In this document: positions 9,620-18,664 of the stretch, in pieces
How the letters are laid out: every line of letters starts with the position of its first letter
Numbering within the stretch: position 1 is the first letter of the stretch
Assembly: GCA_016178015.1 (NCBI GenBank)
Contig: JACOUB010000001.1
Coordinates: 1 to 64,000 of the forward strand
Length of the DNA stretch: 64,000 nt
Reading direction: 5' to 3'
Origin: Methylocystis sp.
Lineage (GTDB): Bacteria; Pseudomonadota; Alphaproteobacteria; Rhizobiales; Beijerinckiaceae
Notes under the pieces: model-generated
The model's database searches: none
Told to the model about the DNA's origin: nothing
The model's input: only the letters and a program-made list of their open reading frames with translations
Program-made: the position numbers and the translations under genes

Positions 9620-10927
9620 ATGATGTTTTCTCGCAACGCGCGCGCGCCCGGCGCCGCTACGGCCATTCTGGCCTTGCTCGCCGGCGCAGCTTTCTCTAAC
9701 TCGACGGCCGCCGCCAAGGACTTCAAACGCCCGCCGCGCGACGGCGTCATCGAGGCAATCGAGGCGCCGAGCCGCGAAAGTTACGAGGAGATCATCGTTC
9801 AGTTGCCGCCCCTCGTTCGGAGGAAGGCGGCGGCCGCGCGGGCGGCGATGGCGCCCGCGCAAAAGAGCGGGCCCGACGAGGGCATTCCAGCTGCTGCTCC
9901 ACCGCCTCCCGAAGCGGCGCAGCAAGCGCAAGACGCGCCGGCGCCAACGGCGCCGCCAGCCACGGATGAAACCGCAGCCCGGAAAGATGCAAACGTCGCA
10001 GCGCCGGCCGAAGCGAAGCCCGCATCGGCGCCTGTCGCGAACGGCGCCGAATCCGCCCCAGCGCCGGTTTTGGGGCCGGCGCCCTCGGAAGCCGCGTCCG
10101 CCCCTGTCGCAGCCGATGCGCAAAGCGCTCCGGCGCAGGAAAAACCCGCAGTAATCTTGCCGGAGCCGCCCGCCGCGGCCTTGGCGCCGCCTGGTGAGTC
10201 AGCCGAAGCGAGCGCCGCCGCCGAGCCCGGGCAGGTTCCCCAGGTCATTCCCGAGTCCACGCCGCTCGCGCCCCTTGCCGACGCCGACCAGGCGGCGAAC
10301 GCGCCATCGAGCGGAGAGCTTGCGCCGTCCACTGACGCGACAGACACAGCCGATGGCGGGCCAGCGACGGCGCCCGGCGCCGAAGCGGAACAGCCCGCGC
10401 AAGGCGACCGCGAACCTGCCGCGAACGAAGGCGGCGGCGAAGGTGGAGCAGTTCTCGTCGGCCTGGCCAGCGTCGCCATGACGGGCGTCCTCGCTTTCTG
10501 GCTGCTTCGCAGAAAGGCGGGCGCGAAGGCCGCCGCCAAGGCGCCGATTTGGGCGAGGATTGCGGCGGGCCTGCGCGCCAGATTCAGTGCGCGGGTGGAG
10601 GTTGCGGACGGCGGCGCGTCGAATGGACAGAGCGAATCCGTTGCTTCGGACGCGAGCGTCGAGGAGGAGGCGGCCGCCAAGACGCCCCTCCCGACCGCGC
10701 TCGTCTCGCGCCTGGCGCTCAGCCGCTCTTCGTCCGAGAGCGTCGGATCGCCGGTTGAGAGCGCCGCGCCAATTTCAGCGCTGGAGGCGCGCGCCGTCGA
10801 GGCGAACGCCAACGAATTGGAACGCTGGTTTGGCGACAATGCGGACGGTCTCGAATTGCTGGAGCCCAAGCAGAGCGGAACCTCGGCGATCGTCGCAAAC
10901 GCGCGTAAATCGCTTCGTAGCGCCTGA
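9620..10927 (+). CDS. Exported Ala/Pro-rich membrane-anchored protein, unknown
   Basis: A 435-residue protein. Residues 1-32 look like a signal peptide ending near STAAA. Residues about 60-270 are a low-complexity Ala/Pro/Glu linker that would cross the periplasm. A single transmembrane helix (VLVGLASVAMTGVLAFWLLRRK) follows at about 278-300, and the rest is a cytoplasmic charged tail ending in NELERWFGDNADGLELLEP. The long linker plus one helix recalls wall-spanning or polar-development proteins, but I recognise no family. The start is ATG 9620 with GGAG upstream. A long open frame on the other strand is only a consequence of GC-rich codons. Confidence 0.7.
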   Translation: MMFSRNARAPGAATAILALLAGAAFSNSTAAAKDFKRPPRDGVIEAIEAPSRESYEEIIVQLPPLVRRKAAAARAAMAPAQKSGPDEGIPAAAPPPPEAAQQAQDAPAPTAPPATDETAARKDANVAAPAEAKPASAPVANGAESAPAPVLGPAPSEAASAPVAADAQSAPAQEKPAVILPEPPAAALAPPGESAEASAAAEPGQVPQVIPESTPLAPLADADQAANAPSSGELAPSTDATDTADGGPATAPGAEAEQPAQGDREPAANEGGGEGGAVLVGLASVAMTGVLAFWLLRRKAGAKAAAKAPIWARIAAGLRARFSARVEVADGGASNGQSESVASDASVEEEAAAKTPLPTALVSRLALSRSSSESVGSPVESAAPISALEARAVEANANELERWFGDNADGLELLEPKQSGTSAIVANARKSLRSA

Positions 10928-10961
10928 GTCTGATCACCCCCTTAAGTCGATGGCGTGAGCG

Positions 10962-11321
10962 ATGCAGCGGGATCGGATCGAAGAGCTATTCGCGCCTTTT
11001 GCCGCAGTGAGCGTCAAGCGCATGTTCGGCGGTCATGGCGTTTATGCGGACGGCCTGTTCTTCGCGCTCGAGGCGGACGGCGAAATTTATCTCAAAGCCG
11101 ATGCGACGACGCAAGCCCTGTTCGAGGCTGCGGGCGCGCGGCGCTTCGTTTATCAGGGCGCCAAAAGGCCGGTGGCGATGTCCTATTGGCGGCTCGTCGA
11201 CGCCGCTTTCGAGGACGAGGACGAATTGCGTCATTGGGCCGGATTGGCGCTCGCCGCCGCGCGCCGGGCGCAATCGGAGAAGGCGGCGAAGGCCAGCCGC
11301 CGCAAGTCCGCGGCGCGATGA
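10962..11321 (+). CDS. TfoX/Sxy N-terminal domain protein
   Basis: A 119-residue protein beginning MQRDRIEELFAPFAAVSVKRMFGGHGVYADGLFFAL, the TfoX N-terminal domain (alpha/beta with the RxMFGGxGxY motif), and ending in an Ala/Lys-rich tail. In Haemophilus and Vibrio, TfoX/Sxy promotes competence gene expression. Short single-domain members in Alphaproteobacteria are of unknown role. Residues KRPVAMSYWRL continue the domain normally. It follows the exported protein by 34 bases and may share its transcript. Confidence 0.82.
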   Translation: MQRDRIEELFAPFAAVSVKRMFGGHGVYADGLFFALEADGEIYLKADATTQALFEAAGARRFVYQGAKRPVAMSYWRLVDAAFEDEDELRHWAGLALAAARRAQSEKAAKASRRKSAAR

Positions 11322-11417
11322 AAAGCCCGGCTGTGGAAGCCGGCGCGGCCTTCGGCCTGCCGGGAATGAATGTTAGAAGCAATACGCTAGATGTTTCTCC
11401 AGCCGCGCAGGTGAACC

Positions 11418-11729
11418 ATGAACACAGCCAACCTCCAGCTCGAGGGCGTCTACGCCGTTTTGGCCGCTCTCCTCGGCGCCATGCGGGACAAGGGAGTGCT
11501 GAACGACGACGAGATTGGCCAAATGCTGGCGGGCGTCGAGGCGACCTTGGCGTCGGACCCGCATCGGCCGACCGAGCTCAGAGCCGCCAACGTCGACGCC
11601 ATTTGCTTCCCAGCGCGATTCTTAAGCCTTGCATTGCAGGCCTCGCGCCAGCGCGAGCAGCTTTCGTTCTCGCAACTCGCGCTGCGCGTCGGACAGCGAG
11701 ACCGAACCATTGACCCCAAGGCGCGCTAA
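11418..11729 (+). CDS. Hypothetical protein, small and helical
   Basis: A 103-residue soluble protein. The first part (LEGVYAVLAALLGAMRDKGVLNDDEIGQMLAGVEATL) is amphipathic helix and resembles small conserved proteins of Hyphomicrobiales without assigned function. The C-terminus is polar and has no motif. The ATG at 11418 is preceded by AGGTGA. It lies alone between the TfoX-like gene and an outer-membrane barrel gene. Confidence 0.65.
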   Translation: MNTANLQLEGVYAVLAALLGAMRDKGVLNDDEIGQMLAGVEATLASDPHRPTELRAANVDAICFPARFLSLALQASRQREQLSFSQLALRVGQRDRTIDPKAR

Positions 11730-11806
11730 GCCGGCGTTAACCATAAGTCCCTATCGCTGACGACGGCGTTGCGCCTCGTCCGACGCGCGCCCGCGCGAGG
11801 GGTCAC

Positions 11807-13462
11807 GTGGCGCCCGGAAGGTTCAAAGCCCACAATGCACTGTCGGTTTTCGCCGTCGTCGGCGCCCTGGCGGCGCCGGCGGCGATAGCTCCACCGCAAC
11901 CGGCGCTGGCGCAGACGATCGACCTGCGGGGTTCCGACACGCTCGCCTATCCTGGAACGTCCGCCCCCGCGGGCGGCGCAATCGACGCTGTTGTCCCGAC
12001 CGGGCCCGCCGACTCCCTGAGGAGCGGCGCGGCGACCGGCGAACCAGACTATTTCGGCGCCGCCAATTACGGCGCGCCGCGCCCCAGGGTTCGGCTGCCG
12101 AGGCGCTATCCGCCGCGGCGACGCCCGCACCCGGCGCTGTTCTCGCCGCTGCATCACTTGCCGCCGCTCGAGCCCTACCGAACCTCATCGCAAGCGCGCC
12201 ATGCGACGCATTTGCGGCCTTCCCTCGACGCCCCGCCGTCCCCGCCCCCGCCCGCCACGGTCGCCGCGGCGCCGACGATCCGGACCAAGCCTAGGCCGAG
12301 AGCGGAAGCACATCCGTTTGATCCGGTCGGCATTGGCGTCGGCTCGCTGCGCCTGTTGCCGTTCGTCGAAGCCGACTACGGCTTCGACAGCAATCCCAAC
12401 CGCCTATCGACCGGAGCGACCGGATCGCGCTTGCTGCGCACCAACGCCGGCCTCGGAGTCCGGTCGGAGTGGGAGCGCCACGATTTCCACGGCGATTTGC
12501 GCCTCGGCTACGCCAAGTATTTCAGCAATCCGGACGCCGATCGGCCCGACGGGACAGGCTCGTTTATCGGCCGTGTGGACGTAACGCGCGACACCGCGGT
12601 CAATGTGCGGGGCCGCTTCAATATCGACACGCAGCGTCCCGGCGCCGTCGGCATTGCGTCAAATCAGCCGAACGTCACCATCATCAACCGGCCGGCAGTC
12701 GTCGCGCTCGGGACGTCGCTCGGCGTTTCACAGAAATTCAACCGTCTGCAATTGTCGCTCGATGGCGCGTTCGATCGCACGTCGTTTGAAAACGCACGTT
12801 ATTCGGACGGCTCGACGCTCAATCTTGCGAGCACCAGTTACAACGCCTACGGCGTTTCCACGCGAGCCTCCTACGCATGGACGCCGGACCTTACGCCTTT
12901 CGTCGAAGGGACGCTCGACAAGCGCGTGCATGATACGACGCTCGACGTCTTCGGCGCCATGCGCGACAGTAGCGGACTGGCCGTTCGCGGCGGCGCCGCC
13001 GTCAACGTGTCGGAACTCGTCAGGGGCGAGGCCTCGGGAGGCTATGCCGAGCGAAGTTACGACGATCCGCGTTTATCCAAGCTGCGGGGACCGACGATCG
13101 ACGCGGCGCTCGTTTATACGCCAACCCCCTTGACCACACTGACGCTACGCGGCGCGACCACTTTGAACGAAACGACGGGGACTGGCGCCGCCGGCATTCT
13201 GTCGCACGCCATGACGGCGCAACTCGCGCACGAACCGTTCCGCAACGTGACGCTGACGGCGACGGCGAGCTATCTGACCAACGACTATCAAGGCGCCAAC
13301 ATACACGAGACGGGCTATACGACCGGGCTAAGGCTCAATTACAATCTCACCCGCGCGATCGCCGTCACGGCGAGCTACGCGTACGAAAAATTGCACAGCA
13401 CGGCGCCCGGCGCGGACTATACGGCCAATGTCTTCCTCGTTGGCTTAAGGTTGCAACGGTGA
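11807..13462 (+). CDS. Outer-membrane beta-barrel protein (BBP2-like)
   Basis: A 551-residue protein. A signal peptide ends near PQPALAQ (about residue 36), followed by a Pro/Arg-rich region to about residue 165, then roughly 380 residues of alternating amphipathic strands ending in NVFLVGLRLQR. The aromatic-alternating C-terminus and segments such as FVEADYGFDSNPNRL and RLGYAKYF fit the outer membrane beta-barrel family 2 found in alphaproteobacterial polysaccharide-export loci. No export genes adjoin it. The start is GTG 11807 with a GAGGGG site. Function beyond an outer-membrane location is unknown. Confidence 0.75.
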   Translation: MAPGRFKAHNALSVFAVVGALAAPAAIAPPQPALAQTIDLRGSDTLAYPGTSAPAGGAIDAVVPTGPADSLRSGAATGEPDYFGAANYGAPRPRVRLPRRYPPRRRPHPALFSPLHHLPPLEPYRTSSQARHATHLRPSLDAPPSPPPPATVAAAPTIRTKPRPRAEAHPFDPVGIGVGSLRLLPFVEADYGFDSNPNRLSTGATGSRLLRTNAGLGVRSEWERHDFHGDLRLGYAKYFSNPDADRPDGTGSFIGRVDVTRDTAVNVRGRFNIDTQRPGAVGIASNQPNVTIINRPAVVALGTSLGVSQKFNRLQLSLDGAFDRTSFENARYSDGSTLNLASTSYNAYGVSTRASYAWTPDLTPFVEGTLDKRVHDTTLDVFGAMRDSSGLAVRGGAAVNVSELVRGEASGGYAERSYDDPRLSKLRGPTIDAALVYTPTPLTTLTLRGATTLNETTGTGAAGILSHAMTAQLAHEPFRNVTLTATASYLTNDYQGANIHETGYTTGLRLNYNLTRAIAVTASYAYEKLHSTAPGADYTANVFLVGLRLQR

Positions 13463-13530
13463 CAGCGGCTCGCTCCAGCGACTTTAAGATTTGTGATTTC
13501 GACCGTTTCGACAAAAGGACCGATGTCGTC

Positions 13531-16146
13531 ATGAACCGCCAAGTTCTGCCGGAGCATTTTCAACAGGAGCGAACCGTCACCGGCGCGCTGCTCGCAGCGG
13601 CGCAGGCGGCGCCTGCCGACGTGTTGCGATCGCTTGCGAGTTCAGTGGAAGGCTTGACAGAATCGGCCGTCGCGGAGCGGCTGAAGCGCTTCGGCCCCAA
13701 CCGCGTCGCGCACGAAGGCCGCCCGACGCTGTTTCAGGAACTCGTCGGCCGGGCCAAGAACCCGCTGAACGCCCTGCTGCTGACGCTCGCGGCGATGTCC
13801 TGGTCGCTCGGCGACGTTCGCGCCGCGGTCGTCATCGCGGCCATGGTGGTCTTGAGCGTCGGCCTCGCCTTCGTGCAGGAACATCGCTCAAACAACGCGG
13901 CCGCCAAACTCGAGGCTATGGTGCAAACCAAGGCGACGGTGCGACGCCCCGGCGCGCGCAGCGACGACGAAGGTTTCGTCGAAGAGCCGATCGAACGCCT
14001 CGTTCCCGGCGATATCGTGCGCCTTTCCGTCGGCGACATCATTCCGGCGGACCTGCGCCTGCTCGAAGCGAAAGACCTGTTCGTCAATCAAGCGGCGCTC
14101 ACCGGCGAAGCCATGCCGGTCGAAAAAACGGCGCATCCGGCGCCATCGCCCGCCGATCCTTTCGCCGCGCCAAATCTCGTCTTCATGGGCGCCAACGTGG
14201 TCAGCGGCTACGCCGACGCGATCGTCGTCGAAACGGGCCGCCGCACCTCGTTCGGCGCCGTCGCCGAGAAAATCGTCGGCGAGCGCGCGCTCACCAGTTT
14301 CGACAAGGGCGTAACCAAATTTACCTGGCTGATGATCAGCTTCATGATGGTGATGGTCCCGGCCGTCCTCGTCATCAATGGCCTTACCAAGGGCAACTGG
14401 CTGCAAGCCTTGCTGTTCGCCGTATCGGTCGCGGTCGGCCTGACCCCGGAAATGCTGCCGATGATCGTGACGGTCAATCTGGCGAAGGGCGCCATCGCCA
14501 TCTCGCGCAAGAAAGTCATCGTCAAACGTCTCAACGCCATTCAGAACTTCGGCGCCATGGACGTGTTGTGCGCCGACAAGACGGGAACGCTCACGCAAAA
14601 TCGCATTATCCTGAAGCGCCACATCGACATTTACGGCCGACCGTCGGATCTCGTTCTCGAATACGCCTATCTCAACAGCCACTTTCAATCTGGCCTCAAG
14701 AACCTGCTCGATATCGCCGTACTCGAACACGCCGAACTGGAAGAGAAGCTACGCCCCAACCACCAGTTCACGAAAATCGACGAGATACCTTTCGATTTCG
14801 AGCGGAGGCGACTGTCGGTGGTCGTCCAGCGCGACGACGGCCAGCATCTGCTTATTTGCAAGGGAGCGGTGGAGGAGCTGTTTTCGATCTCCGCCCGTTA
14901 TGAAGCGCTGAACGAATGCGGGCGCCTCGACCCTTCCCATCTCGAAACCGCCAAGCGCGAAACCGCCGAGCTCAACGCCGACGGCTTCCGCGTCGTCGCC
15001 GTCGCCTACAAGGAAATGCCGCCTCAGCAGAACACTTACAGTGTGGCCGACGAGAGCGATTTGACGCTGCTCGGCTATATCGCCTTTCTCGATCCGCCCA
15101 AGGGCAGCGCCGCAGGCGCCATCGCGGCTCTCGCCAAAGCCGGCGTCGCCGTCAAAATCCTCACCGGCGACAATGACATCATCACCCGCAAAATCTGCCG
15201 GGACGTCGGCCTTTCGGCAGATCGCATCGCACTCGGGTCGGAAATCGACCATATGAGCGAGGACGCGCTGTCGGAGCTCGCCGCAACCACGGTGGTGTTC
15301 GCCAAATTGTCGCCGCCGCAGAAAGCGCAAGTTATCGACGCCCTGCATCGAAAGGGACATGTCGTCGGCTATCTCGGCGACGGCATCAACGACGGGCCGG
15401 CGCTGAAGGCGGCGGATGTCGGCATTTCGGTCGATACGGCGGTCGACATCGCACGCGATTCCGCCGACATCATCCTGCTTGAGAAGAGCCTCGCGGTGCT
15501 CGGCGAGGGCGTGCTCGAGGGCCGCAAAGTCTTCGCCAACATCGTCAAATACATCAAAATGGGAGCAAGCTCCAATTTCGGAAACATGTTCAGCGTGCTC
15601 GGCGCCAGCATATTCCTGCCGTTCTTGCCGATGACGCCGATCCAAGTGCTCACCAACAATCTGCTCTATGACTTCTCGCAGACGGCCATTCCGACTGACC
15701 ATGTCGACGACGAGTATCTCGCCGCCCCGCGCAAGTGGGACATCGGCAACATAACGAAATTCATGCTGTGCGTCGGGCCGGTCAGCTCGATCTTCGATTA
15801 TGCAACCTACGCCTTGATGCTGTTTGCGTTCGACGCCTGGAACAACCCCGCTTTGTTCCAGACGGGATGGTTCGTCGAATCATTGCTCACGCAAACGCTC
15901 ATCATCCACATCATCCGCACGGCCCGCATCCCGTTCATCGAGAGCCGCGCCAGCCAGGCGTTGCTGATGACGACCGTCATCGTCTGTCTCGTCGGCGTGT
16001 GGCTGCCGATCTCGCCGCTGGCCAGCATCTTTCAATTTACGCCGCTGCCATGGCTCTACTGGCCGGCGGTGGCGTCGTTCCTCCTCTCCTACGCCGTGCT
16101 GGCGCACCTCGCCAAGAGCTGGTTCGTGCGGCGATGGGGCATGTGA
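13531..16146 (+). CDS. mgtA: Magnesium-translocating P-type ATPase
   Basis: An 871-residue P3B-type ATPase of the inner membrane that imports Mg2+ at the cost of ATP. The phosphorylated Asp is at about residue 349 in DKTGTLTQN. LTGEAMPVEK is the actuator loop (the usual TGES is TGEA here, with the Glu kept). TGDN and GDGINDGPAL are the hinge motifs. The C-terminal six-helix region contains NNLLYDFSQTAIPTDHVD, typical of MgtA/MgtB. Start chosen at ATG 13531 with AGGAC upstream; an in-frame GTG at 13459 overlapping the previous stop is less likely. No Mg2+ leader was recognised upstream. Confidence 0.92.
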   Translation: MNRQVLPEHFQQERTVTGALLAAAQAAPADVLRSLASSVEGLTESAVAERLKRFGPNRVAHEGRPTLFQELVGRAKNPLNALLLTLAAMSWSLGDVRAAVVIAAMVVLSVGLAFVQEHRSNNAAAKLEAMVQTKATVRRPGARSDDEGFVEEPIERLVPGDIVRLSVGDIIPADLRLLEAKDLFVNQAALTGEAMPVEKTAHPAPSPADPFAAPNLVFMGANVVSGYADAIVVETGRRTSFGAVAEKIVGERALTSFDKGVTKFTWLMISFMMVMVPAVLVINGLTKGNWLQALLFAVSVAVGLTPEMLPMIVTVNLAKGAIAISRKKVIVKRLNAIQNFGAMDVLCADKTGTLTQNRIILKRHIDIYGRPSDLVLEYAYLNSHFQSGLKNLLDIAVLEHAELEEKLRPNHQFTKIDEIPFDFERRRLSVVVQRDDGQHLLICKGAVEELFSISARYEALNECGRLDPSHLETAKRETAELNADGFRVVAVAYKEMPPQQNTYSVADESDLTLLGYIAFLDPPKGSAAGAIAALAKAGVAVKILTGDNDIITRKICRDVGLSADRIALGSEIDHMSEDALSELAATTVVFAKLSPPQKAQVIDALHRKGHVVGYLGDGINDGPALKAADVGISVDTAVDIARDSADIILLEKSLAVLGEGVLEGRKVFANIVKYIKMGASSNFGNMFSVLGASIFLPFLPMTPIQVLTNNLLYDFSQTAIPTDHVDDEYLAAPRKWDIGNITKFMLCVGPVSSIFDYATYALMLFAFDAWNNPALFQTGWFVESLLTQTLIIHIIRTARIPFIESRASQALLMTTVIVCLVGVWLPISPLASIFQFTPLPWLYWPAVASFLLSYAVLAHLAKSWFVRRWGM

Positions 16147-16162
16147 CGTGAGGTCATGCCCT

Positions 16163-17683
16163 ATGAATTTCGGCGCGCAAGACGAGGTCGTCGGCTTTCT
16201 CGAGACTCAGGGCGAAGGCGCGAGCAAGATTATCGCAACCCACATTTCTGTGATCGTGTTGGTTGGAAACCGGGCCTTCAAATTGAAGCGCAACGTCGTC
16301 TTCCCCTATCTCGATTTTAGAACGCCAAAGACGCGGCTCGCCATGTGCGAAGCCGAATATGCGCTCAATCGGCGCACGGCGGCAAAACTCTACTCGGGCG
16401 TTCGCCGCGTCACCCGCCGAGCGAACGGCGCTCTTTGCTTCGATGGGACGGGCGAACTCGTCGACGCCGTCGTCGAAATGCGCCGCTTCGACGAAGAAGC
16501 ATTGCTCGATCGTTTGGCTCAGCGTCACGAGCTGACAATCCCAATAATCGAAACGCTGGCCGAGCGCATCGCCGCTTTCCATGATCGCGCGCCCGTGGAT
16601 CGCGCGCGCGGCGGCGTCGACGCCATGGCGGTCCTTCTCGATCTGAACGATGCGAGCTTGGCAGGAGCTCTGTTCGCATCGCCCGCCGAACTCGCCGCGC
16701 ACTCGCGCAATCTGCGCGACAATACGCGACGCCTCGGCGCACTGCTCGACGCGCGGCGCGCCGACGGCAAGGTACGGCGCTGCCACGGCGATCTCACGCT
16801 GCGCAACATCTGCCTGTTCGACGGCGAACCGACGCCCTTCGACTGTATCGAATTCTCCGATGACCTGGCGACGATCGACGTTCTCTACGACCTCGCCTTT
16901 CTGTTGATGGACCTCTGGCGTCGCGATCAGCGCGCCTTGGCCAATCTCACGCTCAATCGTTATCTCGATTGCCGCGACGAGTTGGACGGCCTGCCGCTGC
17001 TGCCGCTGTTCATGGCGCTACGCGCCAGCATCCGCGCCTATGTGACGAACGCGCAAGCGTGCGGCGCCGGCGCCGATCGCGCCTTGCTTACGCGTGAAGC
17101 GCGCGGCTATTTCGATCTCGCCTTGTCTCTGCTTCGCCCCGGGGAACCGGCGTTGATCGCCGTCGGCGGCCTCAGCGGGACAGGCAAGTCCAGCGTGGCG
17201 GCGCGGCTCGCGCCGCGCCTCGGCGCCGCGCCGGGCGCGCGGGTTTTAAACAGCGATCGCCTGCGAAAAAAACTGTTCGGCGCAGCGGCGGCGACGCGCC
17301 TACCCGAAGCGGCCTATGCGCCGGAGGTTTCCACGCGGGTCTATGCAGCCTTGCGCGAAGAAGGCGCGCGCGTCGCCGCAAACCAATGGCCCACGATCAT
17401 CGACGCCGTTTTCGCTCGGCCAGAACAGCGACAGGCCATCGAAGCGGCGGCGCGGCAGGCGGCCGTTCCCTTCGCCGGCTTTTGGTTAGAGGCCGCCCCG
17501 GCCCTGTGCGCCGCGCGCGTGGCGGAGCGCCGCAACGACGTTTCCGACGCAACGCGAGAGGTGGTCGCGCGCCAACGCGCTTCCGATATCGGCAAAATGA
17601 ACTGGGCGCGCGTCGACGCCGCGCGTGACCTCGAGGTCATCGCAAGTGACATTGCGGAGCGGTTGCGTAGCGCGATCCCCTGA
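16163..17683 (+). CDS. APH-like kinase domain fused to P-loop kinase
   Basis: A 506-residue two-domain protein. The N-terminal half has an aminoglycoside-phosphotransferase-like catalytic loop, CHGDLTLRNICLFDG (His208-Asp210), and DCIEFSDDL as the metal-binding region. The C-terminal half has a Walker A motif GGLSGTGKSS (about 335-344) of the zeta-toxin/gluconate-kinase-like P-loop type, with LNSDRLRKKLFG after it. This fusion is widespread in Proteobacteria, often annotated as bifunctional APH/AAA family ATPase; its substrate is unknown. Start at ATG 16163, nine bases after GAGG. It follows mgtA by 16 bases, so the two are probably co-transcribed. Confidence 0.85.
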   Translation: MNFGAQDEVVGFLETQGEGASKIIATHISVIVLVGNRAFKLKRNVVFPYLDFRTPKTRLAMCEAEYALNRRTAAKLYSGVRRVTRRANGALCFDGTGELVDAVVEMRRFDEEALLDRLAQRHELTIPIIETLAERIAAFHDRAPVDRARGGVDAMAVLLDLNDASLAGALFASPAELAAHSRNLRDNTRRLGALLDARRADGKVRRCHGDLTLRNICLFDGEPTPFDCIEFSDDLATIDVLYDLAFLLMDLWRRDQRALANLTLNRYLDCRDELDGLPLLPLFMALRASIRAYVTNAQACGAGADRALLTREARGYFDLALSLLRPGEPALIAVGGLSGTGKSSVAARLAPRLGAAPGARVLNSDRLRKKLFGAAAATRLPEAAYAPEVSTRVYAALREEGARVAANQWPTIIDAVFARPEQRQAIEAAARQAAVPFAGFWLEAAPALCAARVAERRNDVSDATREVVARQRASDIGKMNWARVDAARDLEVIASDIAERLRSAIP

Positions 17684-17736
17684 AGGACCGCCGGCGCAAA
17701 ACCATCGCCCGCATGACGGCGCGATCGGAGGCCACG

Positions 17737-18630
17737 CTACTCTTCCTCGCCGCCGACGCCCAGAAACGCCGCCGCCGAAAGCACGATCTTACGATCGGTC
17801 GCGCCGATCACGGCCGCATCCTTGCCGGCGTAGGGGATCGCGTCGAGCACATGGCGGATCGTCTCCAAGCGCGTGCGCCGCTTGTCGTTGGCGCGAACGA
17901 CCGTCCACGGCGCCGCCGCGTCGTCCGTGTGTCTGAGCATGGCCTCGATGGCGGCCGAGAATTCGTCCCATTTGTCGATCGCCTTGTAGTCGAGTTCCGA
18001 AAGCTTCCAGCGCTTCAACGGATCATGATGGCGCGCATGCAGCCGCTGCATCTGCATCTCGCGTCCGATCGTCAGAAAGAACTTGACGAGGCGCACGCCG
18101 TCGCGCGTCAGCATGGCCTCAAAACGTGGCGCTTCACTCAAAAAGGCCTGCGCCTGGGCTGGCGTCGCAAAGCCAAACACCGGTTCGACCACGGCGCGGT
18201 TGTACCATGAGCGATCGAACACGGTTATTTCGCCGCGCGTCGGCAGATGGGGGACGTAGCGCTGAAAATACCATTGGCCTTCTTGCTCGGGCGTCGGCCG
18301 TCCAAGCGCGGCGATGCGGGCGAAGCGCGGGTTCAAATGCTGGGTGAGGCGGGCGATGGTCCCGCCCTTGCCGGCCGCGTCGCGCCCCTCGACGACGATG
18401 ACGATGCGCTCGCCCTCGTCCTTGACCCAATCGAGCAGCTTCAGCAGTTCGATCTGGAGCCGGCGCAGCTCTTTGACGTAGACCTCGCGTTTGATTTTCT
18501 TGTCGTAAGGATAATCGCCGGAAGCGAGCGCCCGCTCGGCGATTTCCGCAGGCAGGCGCGGCGCGTCGATGGCGAGCGCGGCGACGCAACTCGCGGCGAT
18601 CCGGCGCCGCCCGGCTTTTTTGTCGTTCAT
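17737..18630 (-). CDS. ppk2: Polyphosphate kinase 2
   Basis: A 297-residue PPK2 that phosphorylates nucleotides with polyphosphate or the reverse. Walker A is GRDAAGKGG (residues 82-90), followed by RLTQHLNPR, the lid region FDRSWYNRAVVEPVFGF and the C-terminal DYKAIDKWDEF, all hallmarks of class I PPK2. Start taken at ATG 18630. Residues 1-25 are a basic N-terminal extension. It converges on the APH/P-loop gene and is preceded by the lipase gene on the same strand. Confidence 0.93.
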   Translation of the reverse strand: MNDKKAGRRRIAASCVAALAIDAPRLPAEIAERALASGDYPYDKKIKREVYVKELRRLQIELLKLLDWVKDEGERIVIVVEGRDAAGKGGTIARLTQHLNPRFARIAALGRPTPEQEGQWYFQRYVPHLPTRGEITVFDRSWYNRAVVEPVFGFATPAQAQAFLSEAPRFEAMLTRDGVRLVKFFLTIGREMQMQRLHARHHDPLKRWKLSELDYKAIDKWDEFSAAIEAMLRHTDDAAAPWTVVRANDKRRTRLETIRHVLDAIPYAGKDAAVIGATDRKIVLSAAAFLGVGGEEE

Positions 18631-18664
18631 GCGCCGCCTCGCCTTCGCATAAGGAACGCCATCG

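Noticed and set aside
9799-10869. A 356-codon frame antisense to the Ala/Pro-rich protein gene
   Set aside because: Low-complexity Ala/Ser translation, no ribosome-binding site, explained by codon bias of the plus-strand gene, which has a signal peptide and a transmembrane helix.
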